Below, piece by piece: positions 1-6,756 of a stretch of DNA of 7,483 nucleotides. The notes beneath the pieces were generated by a model. It saw nothing but the letters and a program-made list of their open reading frames with translations, searched no databases and was not told the DNA's origin. Every line of letters begins with the position of its first letter. The stretch's first letter is position 1. The translations under genes were made by a program, and so were the position numbers. Source of the stretch: Candidatus Dojkabacteria bacterium UBA3081 (GTDB lineage: Bacteria; Patescibacteriota; Dojkabacteria; SC72); the NCBI GenBank assembly GCA_002366615.1, contig DFBL01000004.1, positions 1-7,483 on the forward strand, read 5' to 3'.

Positions 1-648
1 TTTTTTAAAACAGGTAAAGGAGAGTATGGGCAAGGTGATAAATTTTGGGGTATTACAGTCCCTAATATTAGAACAGTTGCTAAAAAATATTACATAGATA
101 TATCTCTAAATGATATAAAAGAACTAATAAACAGTGAAATACATGAGATTAGATTAACAGGATATATAATACTTACTTACAAATATGAAAAAGATGATAG
201 GAAGGAGAATATCGTCACTTTCTACCTTAATAATCTTCAAGGAGTAAACAATTGGGATATTGTGGACCTCTCATGTCCTAAAATATTGGGAAATTATCTA
301 CTTAAACATCCAGAAAAAAGATACCTACTCTATCAATTAGCAAACAGTAATAATCTATGGGAAAAAAGAATCTCTATTGTTTCTACCTATCCCCTTATTA
401 AAAAAGGAGAGTTTACAGATACATTACAAATATCTAGCATCCTACTTTCGCACAATCATGATTTAATACACAAAGCTGTTGGATGGATGTTAAGAGAGGT
501 AGGAAAAAAAGATATAACTGTATTAAGAGATTATCTAAATGAAAATATTAAAGATATACCAAGAACAACATTAAGATACGCTATAGAGAAAATGGATAAA
601 GAGCAAAAAGATAAATATCTAAATATGGGAATTAATAAACAAGCTTAG
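1..648 (+). CDS. DNA alkylation repair protein, AlkD-like HEAT-repeat family (5'-truncated)
   Basis: The reading frame is open from base 1 to a TAG at 646-648 and gives 215 residues; the N-terminus lies outside the window. Full-length family members are roughly 230-240 residues, so only about 20-25 residues seem to be missing. The fragment begins FFKTGKGEYGQGDKFWGI, a typical early segment of COG4912/PF08713 proteins. It carries the family signatures NNWDIVDLSCPKILG (fragment residues 83-97) and HKAVGWMLREVGKK (157-170). Trp85, Asp89 and Trp162 match in context and spacing the Trp/Asp/Trp set that lines the pocket of Bacillus AlkD, which removes positively charged alkylated bases (N3-methyladenine, N7-methylguanine) without base flipping. 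The predicted protein is cytosolic and all-helical. It converges on the amidohydrolase gene 22 bases downstream, with no clear terminator hairpin between them. Family assignment is firm; substrate is by homology only. Confidence 0.93.
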   Translation, partial: FFKTGKGEYGQGDKFWGITVPNIRTVAKKYYIDISLNDIKELINSEIHEIRLTGYIILTYKYEKDDRKENIVTFYLNNLQGVNNWDIVDLSCPKILGNYLLKHPEKRYLLYQLANSNNLWEKRISIVSTYPLIKKGEFTDTLQISSILLSHNHDLIHKAVGWMLREVGKKDITVLRDYLNENIKDIPRTTLRYAIEKMDKEQKDKYLNMGINKQA

Positions 649-670
649 GGGTATAATTCTGTCTAATGTA

Positions 671-1702
671 TTAGGGTATTCTGTTAGATGCAATCTGTAA
701 TAAGTGCTCTTTTTTAAGACCTTGATTCCAAAGAGCTTCTAGTTGTCCATTGACTGTTACTCCAACATTAAAACTAGTTGACCCATCTTTTTTCTTTTTG
801 TGCTGACTAAGAACAGGAAAGTCTGTTCCTAGTAATATCTTTCTAGACAATTGAGGAAATTGATTAACAGCATCACTAATTAACTTTGCTTTAATTTTGT
901 TAATACAAGAGCTACTATCTAAATATACAAAGGGATACTCTTTAGCTAATTGAAGGGCATGTTTGATTAAATATATTCTAGAATAGTTAGCTTCATTTTC
1001 AGGTGATTGATTCTTCCAATACTGTAAAACAGGCGGATTTGGTTTACTCTTGTACAATACTAATCTAGGATGAGCATATGCTCCAGTGTGGCCTAGAATT
1101 AAAGGAACTATTCTATCTTTCTCAATCATACTCTCAATTAATCTATCTAACCTATGAGGAGCAGTTAAATCCATACTATCTTTCCTATCATCTAGATGCA
1201 TTAATATCGGAAGTGAGCCATACTCTTTTGAAATTTCAAATAGATTATGAAGTAAGTCATATGAGAGGGGATAGTTATCATATACAGGATGTAATTTAAA
1301 ACCTTTTAATAGATTTGAAGTGTAAAGGTACTCTACTTTTTCCCTATCTATTTCATAAGGGTTATGAACGAAAAGAAATGGAACTATGGAACAATCTATC
1401 TCTTTGTCTTCTAAAGTATTTAAAAGTTTATTAACACTCACCCCTTCCTCAAAAATTGTACCAGCTTGTACAATACCTTTTTGGGAGAGATAATAAGAGA
1501 TAACTTCTTGAGTAGGTACTCTCCATTTCTTGCCTTCCATATTATCAATATGCATATGAGTATCGGTGTATCCTATGTTTGTAGTTTCTTGGGGATAGTT
1601 AGCTCTTTTGAAAGCTTCAATATCTGGTATCGTATCTAGTTCATTCATAAATTGTAGATGACTTTCCTTTTTAGGGGAAATTGAGGACAATTCTTTTTCC
1701 AA
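671..1702 (-). CDS. Amidohydrolase-family metal-dependent hydrolase (PF04909-like TIM barrel)
   Basis: This is a 343-residue protein when read from a TTG start at 1702. Metal and active-site motifs occur in the order expected for amidohydrolase-related TIM barrels: DTHMHID (His49, His51), GFKLHP (Lys136, His138), MHLD (His169), LGHTGA (His205) and LLGTDFP (Asp294). The C-terminal IASNRIP resembles the usual closing segment in which a nucleotide-binding-like Asn sits near the end of the barrel. No signal peptide is seen, so it is probably cytosolic. The substrate cannot be told; this superfamily covers decarboxylases, lactonases and amide hydrolases. The start is uncertain: TTG at 1702 is a weak start with no ribosome-binding site, ATG at 1648 (Met19) is in frame and still keeps the whole metal-binding domain, and an out-of-frame ATG lies at 1716 (see findings). 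A good sigma70-type promoter lies upstream at 1751-1779. Fold is confident, function is not. Confidence 0.85.
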   Translation of the reverse strand: MEKELSSISPKKESHLQFMNELDTIPDIEAFKRANYPQETTNIGYTDTHMHIDNMEGKKWRVPTQEVISYYLSQKGIVQAGTIFEEGVSVNKLLNTLEDKEIDCSIVPFLFVHNPYEIDREKVEYLYTSNLLKGFKLHPVYDNYPLSYDLLHNLFEISKEYGSLPILMHLDDRKDSMDLTAPHRLDRLIESMIEKDRIVPLILGHTGAYAHPRLVLYKSKPNPPVLQYWKNQSPENEANYSRIYLIKHALQLAKEYPFVYLDSSSCINKIKAKLISDAVNQFPQLSRKILLGTDFPVLSQHKKKKDGSTSFNVGVTVNGQLEALWNQGLKKEHLLQIASNRIP

Positions 1703-1716
1703 AATTTGATAGACAT
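1645..1716 (-). other. Possible 23-codon upstream ORF overlapping the amidohydrolase start
   Basis: ATG at 1716 opens a 23-residue frame (MSIKFWKKNCPQ...) that ends in TGA at 1647-1645. That TGA overlaps the amidohydrolase in-frame ATG (1648-1646) as ATGA, the classic arrangement for translational coupling. It is the first ATG downstream of the predicted transcription start near 1744. It could be a leader peptide, or the true N-terminus of the amidohydrolase separated by a one-base indel in the adjacent A3T4 run, or chance. The overlap is seen directly; expression is not shown. Confidence 0.25.
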
Positions 1717-1735
1717 ATTTTAAATAGTGTTAAAG

Positions 1736-1802
1736 TGTGAATATGCTCGGAGTATATCAGGAGTATTTAGAATATTCAATTTAAGGTATTCACATAATAC
1801 TC
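1736..1802. repeat. Cluster of short inverted and direct repeats in the divergent promoter region
   Basis: TGTGAATA (1736-1743) and TATTCACA (1787-1794) form a perfect 8-bp inverted repeat. Between them lie two GGAGTAT direct repeats (1749-1755, 1760-1766) and the palindrome GAATATTC (1770-1777). ATACTC (1797-1802) is the reverse complement of the GAGTAT cores. The cluster covers the amidohydrolase promoter and sits just upstream of the lemA promoter. It could hold operator sites, though AT-rich DNA yields such repeats by chance. Confidence 0.35.
1751..1779 (-). promoter_or_regulatory. Predicted sigma70-type promoter of the amidohydrolase
   Basis: On the minus strand TTGAAT (1779-1774, four of six matches to TTGACA) is followed after exactly 17 bases by TATACT (1756-1751, five of six to TATAAT). 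This predicts a start near 1744 and a leader of about 28-42 bases, depending on the start codon. Two GGAGTAT direct repeats (1749-1755 and 1760-1766) overlap the -10 box and the spacer, where a repressor could bind. Confidence 0.55.
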
Positions 1803-1821
1803 TCTAATAAAGATAAGGATA

Positions 1822-1850
1822 TTGTAATTATTTCTATATTTAAATATACT
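1822..1850 (+). promoter_or_regulatory. Predicted sigma70-type promoter of the lemA operon
   Basis: TTGTAA (1822-1827, four of six to TTGACA) and TATACT (1845-1850, five of six to TATAAT) are separated by exactly 17 bases. The predicted start is near 1857, which leaves a leader of about 24 bases before the ATG at 1881. That leader has no Shine-Dalgarno sequence. The promoter diverges from that of the amidohydrolase. Confidence 0.55.
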
Positions 1851-1880
1851 GTAGATAGTTAATTTTATTCTTCAAAATAT

Positions 1881-2435
1881 ATGTCAATTTTAGTAAGTAT
1901 TTTAATAATATTAGTAGGAGTAATTGCTCTCTTTCTAATTAATCTCTTTAACTCTCTCACTAAGTTAAAAATGACAGTAAGTGAGGCAAGTGCAGATATA
2001 GAAACATTTCTAAAGCAGAGATATGATATGATTCCTAACCTTGTTGAGATTGTAAAGGGATATGCTAAACATGAGAAAGAGATATTTAAAAATGTTACAC
2101 AGTTAAGAAGTAAAGCAATGGGTGCAACTACTGTAGCAGATCAGATGGCACTAGAGGGACAATTAGATAAAGCTATAACAAAAATATTTGCAGTAGCTGA
2201 AAACTATCCTCAGTTAAAAGCAGATAAAAACTTCTCTGATCTTCAAGCAAATCTTAAAGATTTAGAAACAGATATCCAGAAATCCAGAAGGTTTTACAAT
2301 GGAACAGTTAGAGACTTTAATACTAAACTAGAGGTATTTCCAAATAACTTAATAGTTAGTATTTTTGGTTTTAAAGCATTTCCATTTTTTGAGGCATCAG
2401 AAGAAGAGAAAGAAAACGTTCAGATTAAGTTCTAG
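1881..2435 (+). CDS. lemA: LemA family membrane protein
   Basis: This is a 184-residue protein, the usual LemA length. One N-terminal membrane segment (about residues 3-23, ILVSILIILVGVIALFLI) is followed by a long helical domain. The segment ADIETFLKQRYDMIPNLVEIVKGYAKHEKEI (38-68) and the closing RRFYNGTVRDFN...FPNNLIVSIFGFKAFPFFEASEEE (136-176) are the two hallmark blocks of LemA (PF04011/COG1704). LemA proteins are anchored with a short extracytoplasmic N-terminus; their biochemical role is not settled. The gene is first in an operon with the DUF2207 gene, which follows after 9 bases, and a LemA-DUF2207 pairing is a recurrent bacterial arrangement. The start is ATG at 1881 because the next upstream frame offers no better candidate and the membrane segment begins immediately after it. 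No ribosome-binding site precedes it. The assignment is secure; the function within the operon is unknown. Confidence 0.95.
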   Translation: MSILVSILIILVGVIALFLINLFNSLTKLKMTVSEASADIETFLKQRYDMIPNLVEIVKGYAKHEKEIFKNVTQLRSKAMGATTVADQMALEGQLDKAITKIFAVAENYPQLKADKNFSDLQANLKDLETDIQKSRRFYNGTVRDFNTKLEVFPNNLIVSIFGFKAFPFFEASEEEKENVQIKF

Positions 2436-2444
2436 TTTTAGTAT

Positions 2445-4172
2445 ATGAAAAAAATATTTTCATTCCTTTTTTTTATAGGAGTTGTTTTCATTGCAACTCC
2501 TACCTTTGCACAACAAGAAGAAAAGATTTTGGAGTACAGAAGTGATATCGTTGTTAATAGTGATACCACAATCGATATTACGGAAAAGATTACATTTCAA
2601 CCCTCAACAACAATACCAAGGCATGGATTAGAATGGACAATCCCCTATGTATACTCGGTGGGTGCTTTTAAAAGGCCTACTAAGTTAGATATTAAGATGA
2701 TTAAGTATTTCCCTGTCTCAGATTCAAGTAATACAATATACAACAAGTATAGTAGGACAGATGAGAATGGATGGGCTACATTAAGAATTGGAAACCCTGA
2801 TAGATATATTTCTGGGGCTCATGTTTATCTAATACAATATAAATTAACATATACAGGTATTTCCTATTTTGATGAATGGGAAGAGGTATATCTAAATATT
2901 ATTGGACCAGGATGGAATATCCCAATTGAAAACGCTTCTGCTACTTTAACATTGCCTTCTACTATTTCAGAAGCTATTTGTTATACAGGTAAGGATAAAA
3001 ATAATGCTCAGAATTGTGAATTCACTATTAATGGAAATACAATTGATGTTAAACCTAATACTACGTTAACTGCTTATGAGGGATATAGTGTTGCTATTAA
3101 ACAGCCTTTAGGGACTTTTGAAGACACAACTAAACAACAAGCATTAATTGTTATCCTCTCTAATATTGGTATTTTACTCCCTATTCCAGTTGGGATATTT
3201 CTTTTTCTTTTTCTAAAGAAGAAATTTAAAAACCCATCTCTTACTGTAATACCAGAATACAAACCAATGGAAGAACTTGATGTTTTAACTGCTGCTTTGG
3301 TTATCAAACCAGTATTTAATACAAAGAATATATCTGCGGTATTAATTGAAATGGCTGTAAAAGGCTTCTATACAATTAAAGAGTACAAAAAGAACAAGTA
3401 TGAGTTTGTTAAGTCAACAAAGGATTACAGTAATCTCCCTTCTCATTTAAATGAACTTCTATCTGGGATATTTAAAAAAGGAGATTCAGTTAAAATTGAT
3501 AAATTGGACACCTTTTATTTAGTAGCAAATAAATCAAACTCTCTTGCTTTAAAGGAATTAAATGGCAGGGGGTACTTTTCTATAAAAAAGAAAAATAGTA
3601 AAACTATCTTTGCTTTAGTACCTTTATTCCTTTTCTTTATCGTATTCAATTCGATATCGATATTTATCTCTTTCTCTATATTAGGTTGGTTTATTGGTAT
3701 TTTAATTTCTCTGATACTCTTTTTCATATTCTCTTTTATGATTGATACTCGTTCAGAGATTGGGAATAAGGTATATCACCAGCTCTTGGGCCTTAAGATG
3801 TATATTCAAACAGCTGAGAAAGAAAAAATTAAATTCCATAGTGATCCTAAAAAGTATAAAGAGGTATTTGAAACTCTCCTTCCATATGCAATGATATTTA
3901 ATCTTGAGAAGCAGTGGTCAGAGCAGTTTAAAGATCTCTACAAGACACCACCTGAGTGGTATCAGGGGAACTTTGATACATTTAATACCGTATACCTTGC
4001 AAATTCGTTATCCAAGTTTAACAGTAGCGTGAGAACTTCTTCGAGTTCTCCATCAAGTAGCTATAGCTCTAGTAGAGGACATAGATCTGGTGGATGGAGT
4101 TCTGGTGGTTCAGGTTTTAGTGGAGGAAGTTCTGGAGGCGGTGGTGGAGGTTCTGGTGGTGGAGGTTGGTAA
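2445..4172 (+). CDS. DUF2207 membrane protein with signal peptide and Gly/Ser-rich C-terminal tail
   Basis: This is a 575-residue protein. Residues 1-22 form a signal peptide (MKKIFSFLFFIGVVFIATPTFA, cleavage likely before QQ). The extracytoplasmic N-terminal domain (about 26-220) opens with EKILEYRSDIVVNSDTTIDI and contains RHGLEWTIP, as in DUF2207 proteins (PF09972). Cys180 and Cys191 lie close together in this domain and could form a disulfide. A membrane segment follows (about 233-257), then a cytoplasmic domain (260-385) and a hydrophobic stretch probably crossing twice (387-433). A soluble region (434-525) leads into a Ser-rich then Gly-rich tail (531-575) ending GGGGGGSGGGGW, a common ending in this family. 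The function of DUF2207 is not established; association with LemA suggests an envelope role. It lies 9 bases after lemA and 18 bases before the JAMM-like gene, so the three are probably co-transcribed. No Shine-Dalgarno sequence is seen. Confidence 0.92.
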   Translation: MKKIFSFLFFIGVVFIATPTFAQQEEKILEYRSDIVVNSDTTIDITEKITFQPSTTIPRHGLEWTIPYVYSVGAFKRPTKLDIKMIKYFPVSDSSNTIYNKYSRTDENGWATLRIGNPDRYISGAHVYLIQYKLTYTGISYFDEWEEVYLNIIGPGWNIPIENASATLTLPSTISEAICYTGKDKNNAQNCEFTINGNTIDVKPNTTLTAYEGYSVAIKQPLGTFEDTTKQQALIVILSNIGILLPIPVGIFLFLFLKKKFKNPSLTVIPEYKPMEELDVLTAALVIKPVFNTKNISAVLIEMAVKGFYTIKEYKKNKYEFVKSTKDYSNLPSHLNELLSGIFKKGDSVKIDKLDTFYLVANKSNSLALKELNGRGYFSIKKKNSKTIFALVPLFLFFIVFNSISIFISFSILGWFIGILISLILFFIFSFMIDTRSEIGNKVYHQLLGLKMYIQTAEKEKIKFHSDPKKYKEVFETLLPYAMIFNLEKQWSEQFKDLYKTPPEWYQGNFDTFNTVYLANSLSKFNSSVRTSSSSPSSSYSSSRGHRSGGWSSGGSGFSGGSSGGGGGGSGGGGW

Positions 4173-4190
4173 TATATTATTGGATAAAAT

Positions 4191-4904
4191 ATGGGAGTAT
4201 TTAACTTCTTTCAAAATTCAAAGATACCAACAACTTCTTTCACTCAATTCAGAAACAAGCTTGTTGCATTAAGAAGTTCAAATTTGTATCTCTATGATTT
4301 TAATCTTCCCAAAGCAATATCTTTTCCATACGATTTCTGGAAAGAGGTAATTAAAATATATAAATATACGGATAGGGATGGTTTAGAGAGGGCATTTTCA
4401 ATATTTTGGGCAGATGGAGAAATCCTTTTTACACAGGTAAAAACAGGCTCTTCAAAAATGGTAAAAAGTGGAGGTTCCATCCAGGTTAAATACTCTCATC
4501 ATCCAACAAAAGATGGTTATGCTAGAAAGGAATTGTATCTTGATGAGAAGCTATTAAAAAAAAGAGATATATATCACAAGAAAGTACCCAAAAATTTAGA
4601 AGTTCAATATCTCTTTAATATACATACTCATCCTAAGCATATCTCTAGTGACAACAAAAAATATTACAATTTCTTTTCTGCTCAAGATATTAAATCATTA
4701 ATATCATCTAAAGCAATAATAACAGGTTTAATTACAGACAATCTGTGGCTTCTAATTAGAACTGACAAGACACCTAGTGATGTAAGCTACCTTTTGGATA
4801 ATAAAGTAAGCCAAGAGTATGTAGAGAAAGATTTACATATTGGTCTATACAAAGCAGAATTTAACAAAAAGGCGTATAGGTATAAGTATGTAAAAAGTAT
4901 TTAA
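4191..4904 (+). CDS. Putative JAMM/JAB-like metalloprotease-fold protein
   Basis: This is a 237-residue protein that I do not recognise as a named family. Its central to C-terminal part carries FNIHTHP (142-148) followed by FFSAQDIKSL (161-170), giving His145, His147, Ser163 and Asp166, the order of a JAMM motif (HxHP...SxxD). A glutamate at 66 (GLERAFSIFWADGEI) is a candidate for the upstream catalytic Glu. The hydrophobic strand AIITGLITDNLWLLIRT (175-191) after the motif is also typical of the MPN/JAB core. In classic JAMM motifs about 7 residues separate the second His from the Ser; here there are 15, so the loop is longer or activity is altered. No signal peptide or membrane segment is evident, so it is probably cytosolic. 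It follows the DUF2207 gene by 18 bases, likely third in the lemA operon. A non-peptidase JAB-fold role is possible. No ubiquitin-like partner, E1 or RadC context is visible. Confidence 0.6.
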   Translation: MGVFNFFQNSKIPTTSFTQFRNKLVALRSSNLYLYDFNLPKAISFPYDFWKEVIKIYKYTDRDGLERAFSIFWADGEILFTQVKTGSSKMVKSGGSIQVKYSHHPTKDGYARKELYLDEKLLKKRDIYHKKVPKNLEVQYLFNIHTHPKHISSDNKKYYNFFSAQDIKSLISSKAIITGLITDNLWLLIRTDKTPSDVSYLLDNKVSQEYVEKDLHIGLYKAEFNKKAYRYKYVKSI

Positions 4905-4907
4905 AGA

Positions 4908-4938
4908 AGAGAGATTGATATTCATGTAATATCTCTTT
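4908..4938 (+). terminator. Weak hairpin terminator between the convergent JAMM-like and glmS genes
   Basis: AGAGAGAT (4908-4915) can pair with ATCTCTTT (4931-4938), giving eight pairs including one G-T wobble, around a 15-base loop. A T-rich stretch follows on the plus strand (4937-4944). The stem is AT-rich and its right arm runs into the glmS stop codon. The hairpin could also form in the glmS transcript, but the tract after it there is less T-rich. Confidence 0.4.
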
Positions 4939-6712
4939 ATTTTACTGTTACAGATTTTGCTAAATTCCTAGGTTTATCAATATTGTTTCCTAATGCTTTT
5001 GCAAGAAAGTATGATATTAGTTGAAATGGAATAACATTACTAATAGCTTTTAACTCTTCAGTTTTAGCAACATCAATAAAGTAATCAAAACATTTCTCAT
5101 TTTCAAAATCCATATCCCCTATTCCAATAGTTAATGCTCCCCTTGCTTTAACCTCATAGGTTGCAGAAATCATATCTTTCCTATTCATATCATTAGAAAT
5201 AATGGAAATGACAGGGCTCCCTTTCTCAATTAACGCAATAACTCCATGTTTCAATTCACCTGCAGCAAATCCCTCAAAATGTTTGTATGATATCTCCTTT
5301 ATCTTTAAAGCTCCCTCTTGTGCAATATGAAAATTTTGTCCCTTTCCTAGGATAAAGAAGTGTTCTTTGTTGACAAGTTTGTTTGCTATATTCTCAATAT
5401 CCTTAAATCTCTCTTTTGTAAAATAACTCTCTAAGTTCGATGAGAGGGATGATAGTTCTTTTTTTGCCTCATTAAATTCCCCTATTAAGGTTTTTGAAAT
5501 TAGATAACCAAATGAGATTTGAGAAGTAAATACCTTTGTTGAAGCTACACATATTTCACTACCAGCTTTAGACATAAAGAATATATCAGATATTCTTGAA
5601 AGAGTAGAACCTGGCATATTAATAACACTAGCAATATATGCCCCTTTCTCTTTAAATAGCTCTATTGCTTCTAAAGTATCTGCTGTTTCTCCACTTTGTG
5701 AAAGTACGATAACTACATCCTTGGAGGTAATTAAATCTAGATATGATTCTGTCTCATACGATTTAATAGAGATTGCACTCTTTTTAGATATCTTTCTTAG
5801 ATAGTAAGCTATTTGATCTGCTGAAAAACCAGCAGTACCAGCTCCAATGGTATATATATTTTCTGCATTGTTTAATTGCTTGATTAATGGTTTTAATTCT
5901 TTTTCTGTATACTCTGTAGCCTTTAGGATAGTATGTTGTTGTTGAACAATTTCTTTTAACATATAGTGGGCATATTTCCCCTTATCAATATCTATATCTA
6001 GAAGCTTTTCTATTTTACTCTCTCTATCTATATATTTATTATTGTCTATATCAAAAATTTTAAATTTTCCTTTCTCTATCTCTATTAATTCCCCATTATT
6101 TACCTCCACTATTTCAGTAGTAAATTGATTAAAAGCTAATGGGTCAGAAGCTAAGAATATTTCATCTTTTTTTATACCCAGTATTAAAGGGCTACCATTT
6201 CTAATTGCTAGAATCCTTTTATCTTTAAGGTCTAATACAATAACTGTATTTCTACCCTCTAATTGCTTAAAGGCAGATATTAAAGAATTTCTTAAATTAA
6301 TTCCTTTCTTAATCCCCTCTTCTACAAGTTTTACAATAACTTCAGTATCAACATTTGTTTCAAATTCATATTCTTTAGATTCAAGTTCCTCTTTTAATTC
6401 AAGATAGTTTTCTACTATTCCATTTTGTGCTATTACAAATGATCTATCTTTTGAAAAATGTGGATGAGCATTAGTTACTGTGATTCCTCCATGAGTAGCC
6501 CATCTAGTATGTCCTATCCCTATCGTTGAAAAAAGTTTTTTTTGAGCTATCTCTTCTGGTAGATGTCCAACATCTTTTATTGTTCTAATTTTATCTTTAT
6601 CAATTATACTAATACCCCAAGAGTCATATCCTCTGTACTCAAGTCTTTTTAACCCCTTATGAATTATTGAAGGAGCACTATCTTGTCCAATATAACCAAA
6701 TATGCCGCACAT
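4937..6712 (-). CDS. glmS: Glutamine--fructose-6-phosphate aminotransferase (isomerizing), glucosamine-6-phosphate synthase
   Basis: This 591-residue cytosolic enzyme converts fructose-6-phosphate and glutamine to glucosamine-6-phosphate, the first step toward UDP-GlcNAc. The start MCGIFGYIG places the nucleophile Cys2 next to the initiator Met. The glutaminase domain (about 2-215) shows GHTRWATHG (68-75; Arg70, Trp71, His74), QNGIVEN (96-102) and VDTEVI (121-126). Two SIS sugar-isomerase domains follow (about 280-410 and 445-575). LSQSGETADT (337-346) is the sugar-phosphate loop, and KEISYKHFEGFAAGELKHG (472-490) matches the catalytic region of the isomerase domain. The C-terminal DKPRNLAKSVTVK carries Lys586, equivalent to the E. 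coli Schiff-base lysine. All key residues are present, so the enzyme looks complete; the length is close to the usual 600-610. It is transcribed behind a leader with a probable glmS ribozyme, and its start has no Shine-Dalgarno sequence. Confidence 0.98.
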   Translation of the reverse strand: MCGIFGYIGQDSAPSIIHKGLKRLEYRGYDSWGISIIDKDKIRTIKDVGHLPEEIAQKKLFSTIGIGHTRWATHGGITVTNAHPHFSKDRSFVIAQNGIVENYLELKEELESKEYEFETNVDTEVIVKLVEEGIKKGINLRNSLISAFKQLEGRNTVIVLDLKDKRILAIRNGSPLILGIKKDEIFLASDPLAFNQFTTEIVEVNNGELIEIEKGKFKIFDIDNNKYIDRESKIEKLLDIDIDKGKYAHYMLKEIVQQQHTILKATEYTEKELKPLIKQLNNAENIYTIGAGTAGFSADQIAYYLRKISKKSAISIKSYETESYLDLITSKDVVIVLSQSGETADTLEAIELFKEKGAYIASVINMPGSTLSRISDIFFMSKAGSEICVASTKVFTSQISFGYLISKTLIGEFNEAKKELSSLSSNLESYFTKERFKDIENIANKLVNKEHFFILGKGQNFHIAQEGALKIKEISYKHFEGFAAGELKHGVIALIEKGSPVISIISNDMNRKDMISATYEVKARGALTIGIGDMDFENEKCFDYFIDVAKTEELKAISNVIPFQLISYFLAKALGNNIDKPRNLAKSVTVK

Positions 6713-6756
6713 AGTAAAGGTGTTTAACAGGTTATTTACATTAGGGGAAAGTATAT

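Noticed and set aside
649..690. Imperfect direct repeat ATTCTGTCTAATG / ATTCTGTTAGATG at the convergent gene ends
   Set aside because: It is only two imperfect copies, partly inside coding sequence, with no hairpin or T-run to suggest a terminator.
1078..1299. Plus-strand open frame of 73 codons inside the amidohydrolase gene
   Set aside because: It is antisense to conserved metal-binding motifs and resembles no protein family.
3074..3727. Open frames on the minus strand inside the DUF2207 gene (3074-3307 and 3515-3727)
   Set aside because: They lie antisense to a gene with clear domain structure, are short, have low-complexity basic composition and no recognisable motif.
4090..4170. GGT/GGA-rich stretch as a DNA tandem repeat element
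   Set aside because: It is the in-frame glycine/serine tail of the DUF2207 protein with irregular units, a known family feature.
4090..4272. Plus-strand frame starting in the Gly-rich codons of the DUF2207 tail
   Set aside because: Its Val/Leu/Glu repeat is only the shifted reading of GGT/GGA glycine codons.
4292..4480. Minus-strand open frame inside the JAMM-like gene
   Set aside because: It is antisense to the JAMM-like coding sequence and has no start context or family resemblance.
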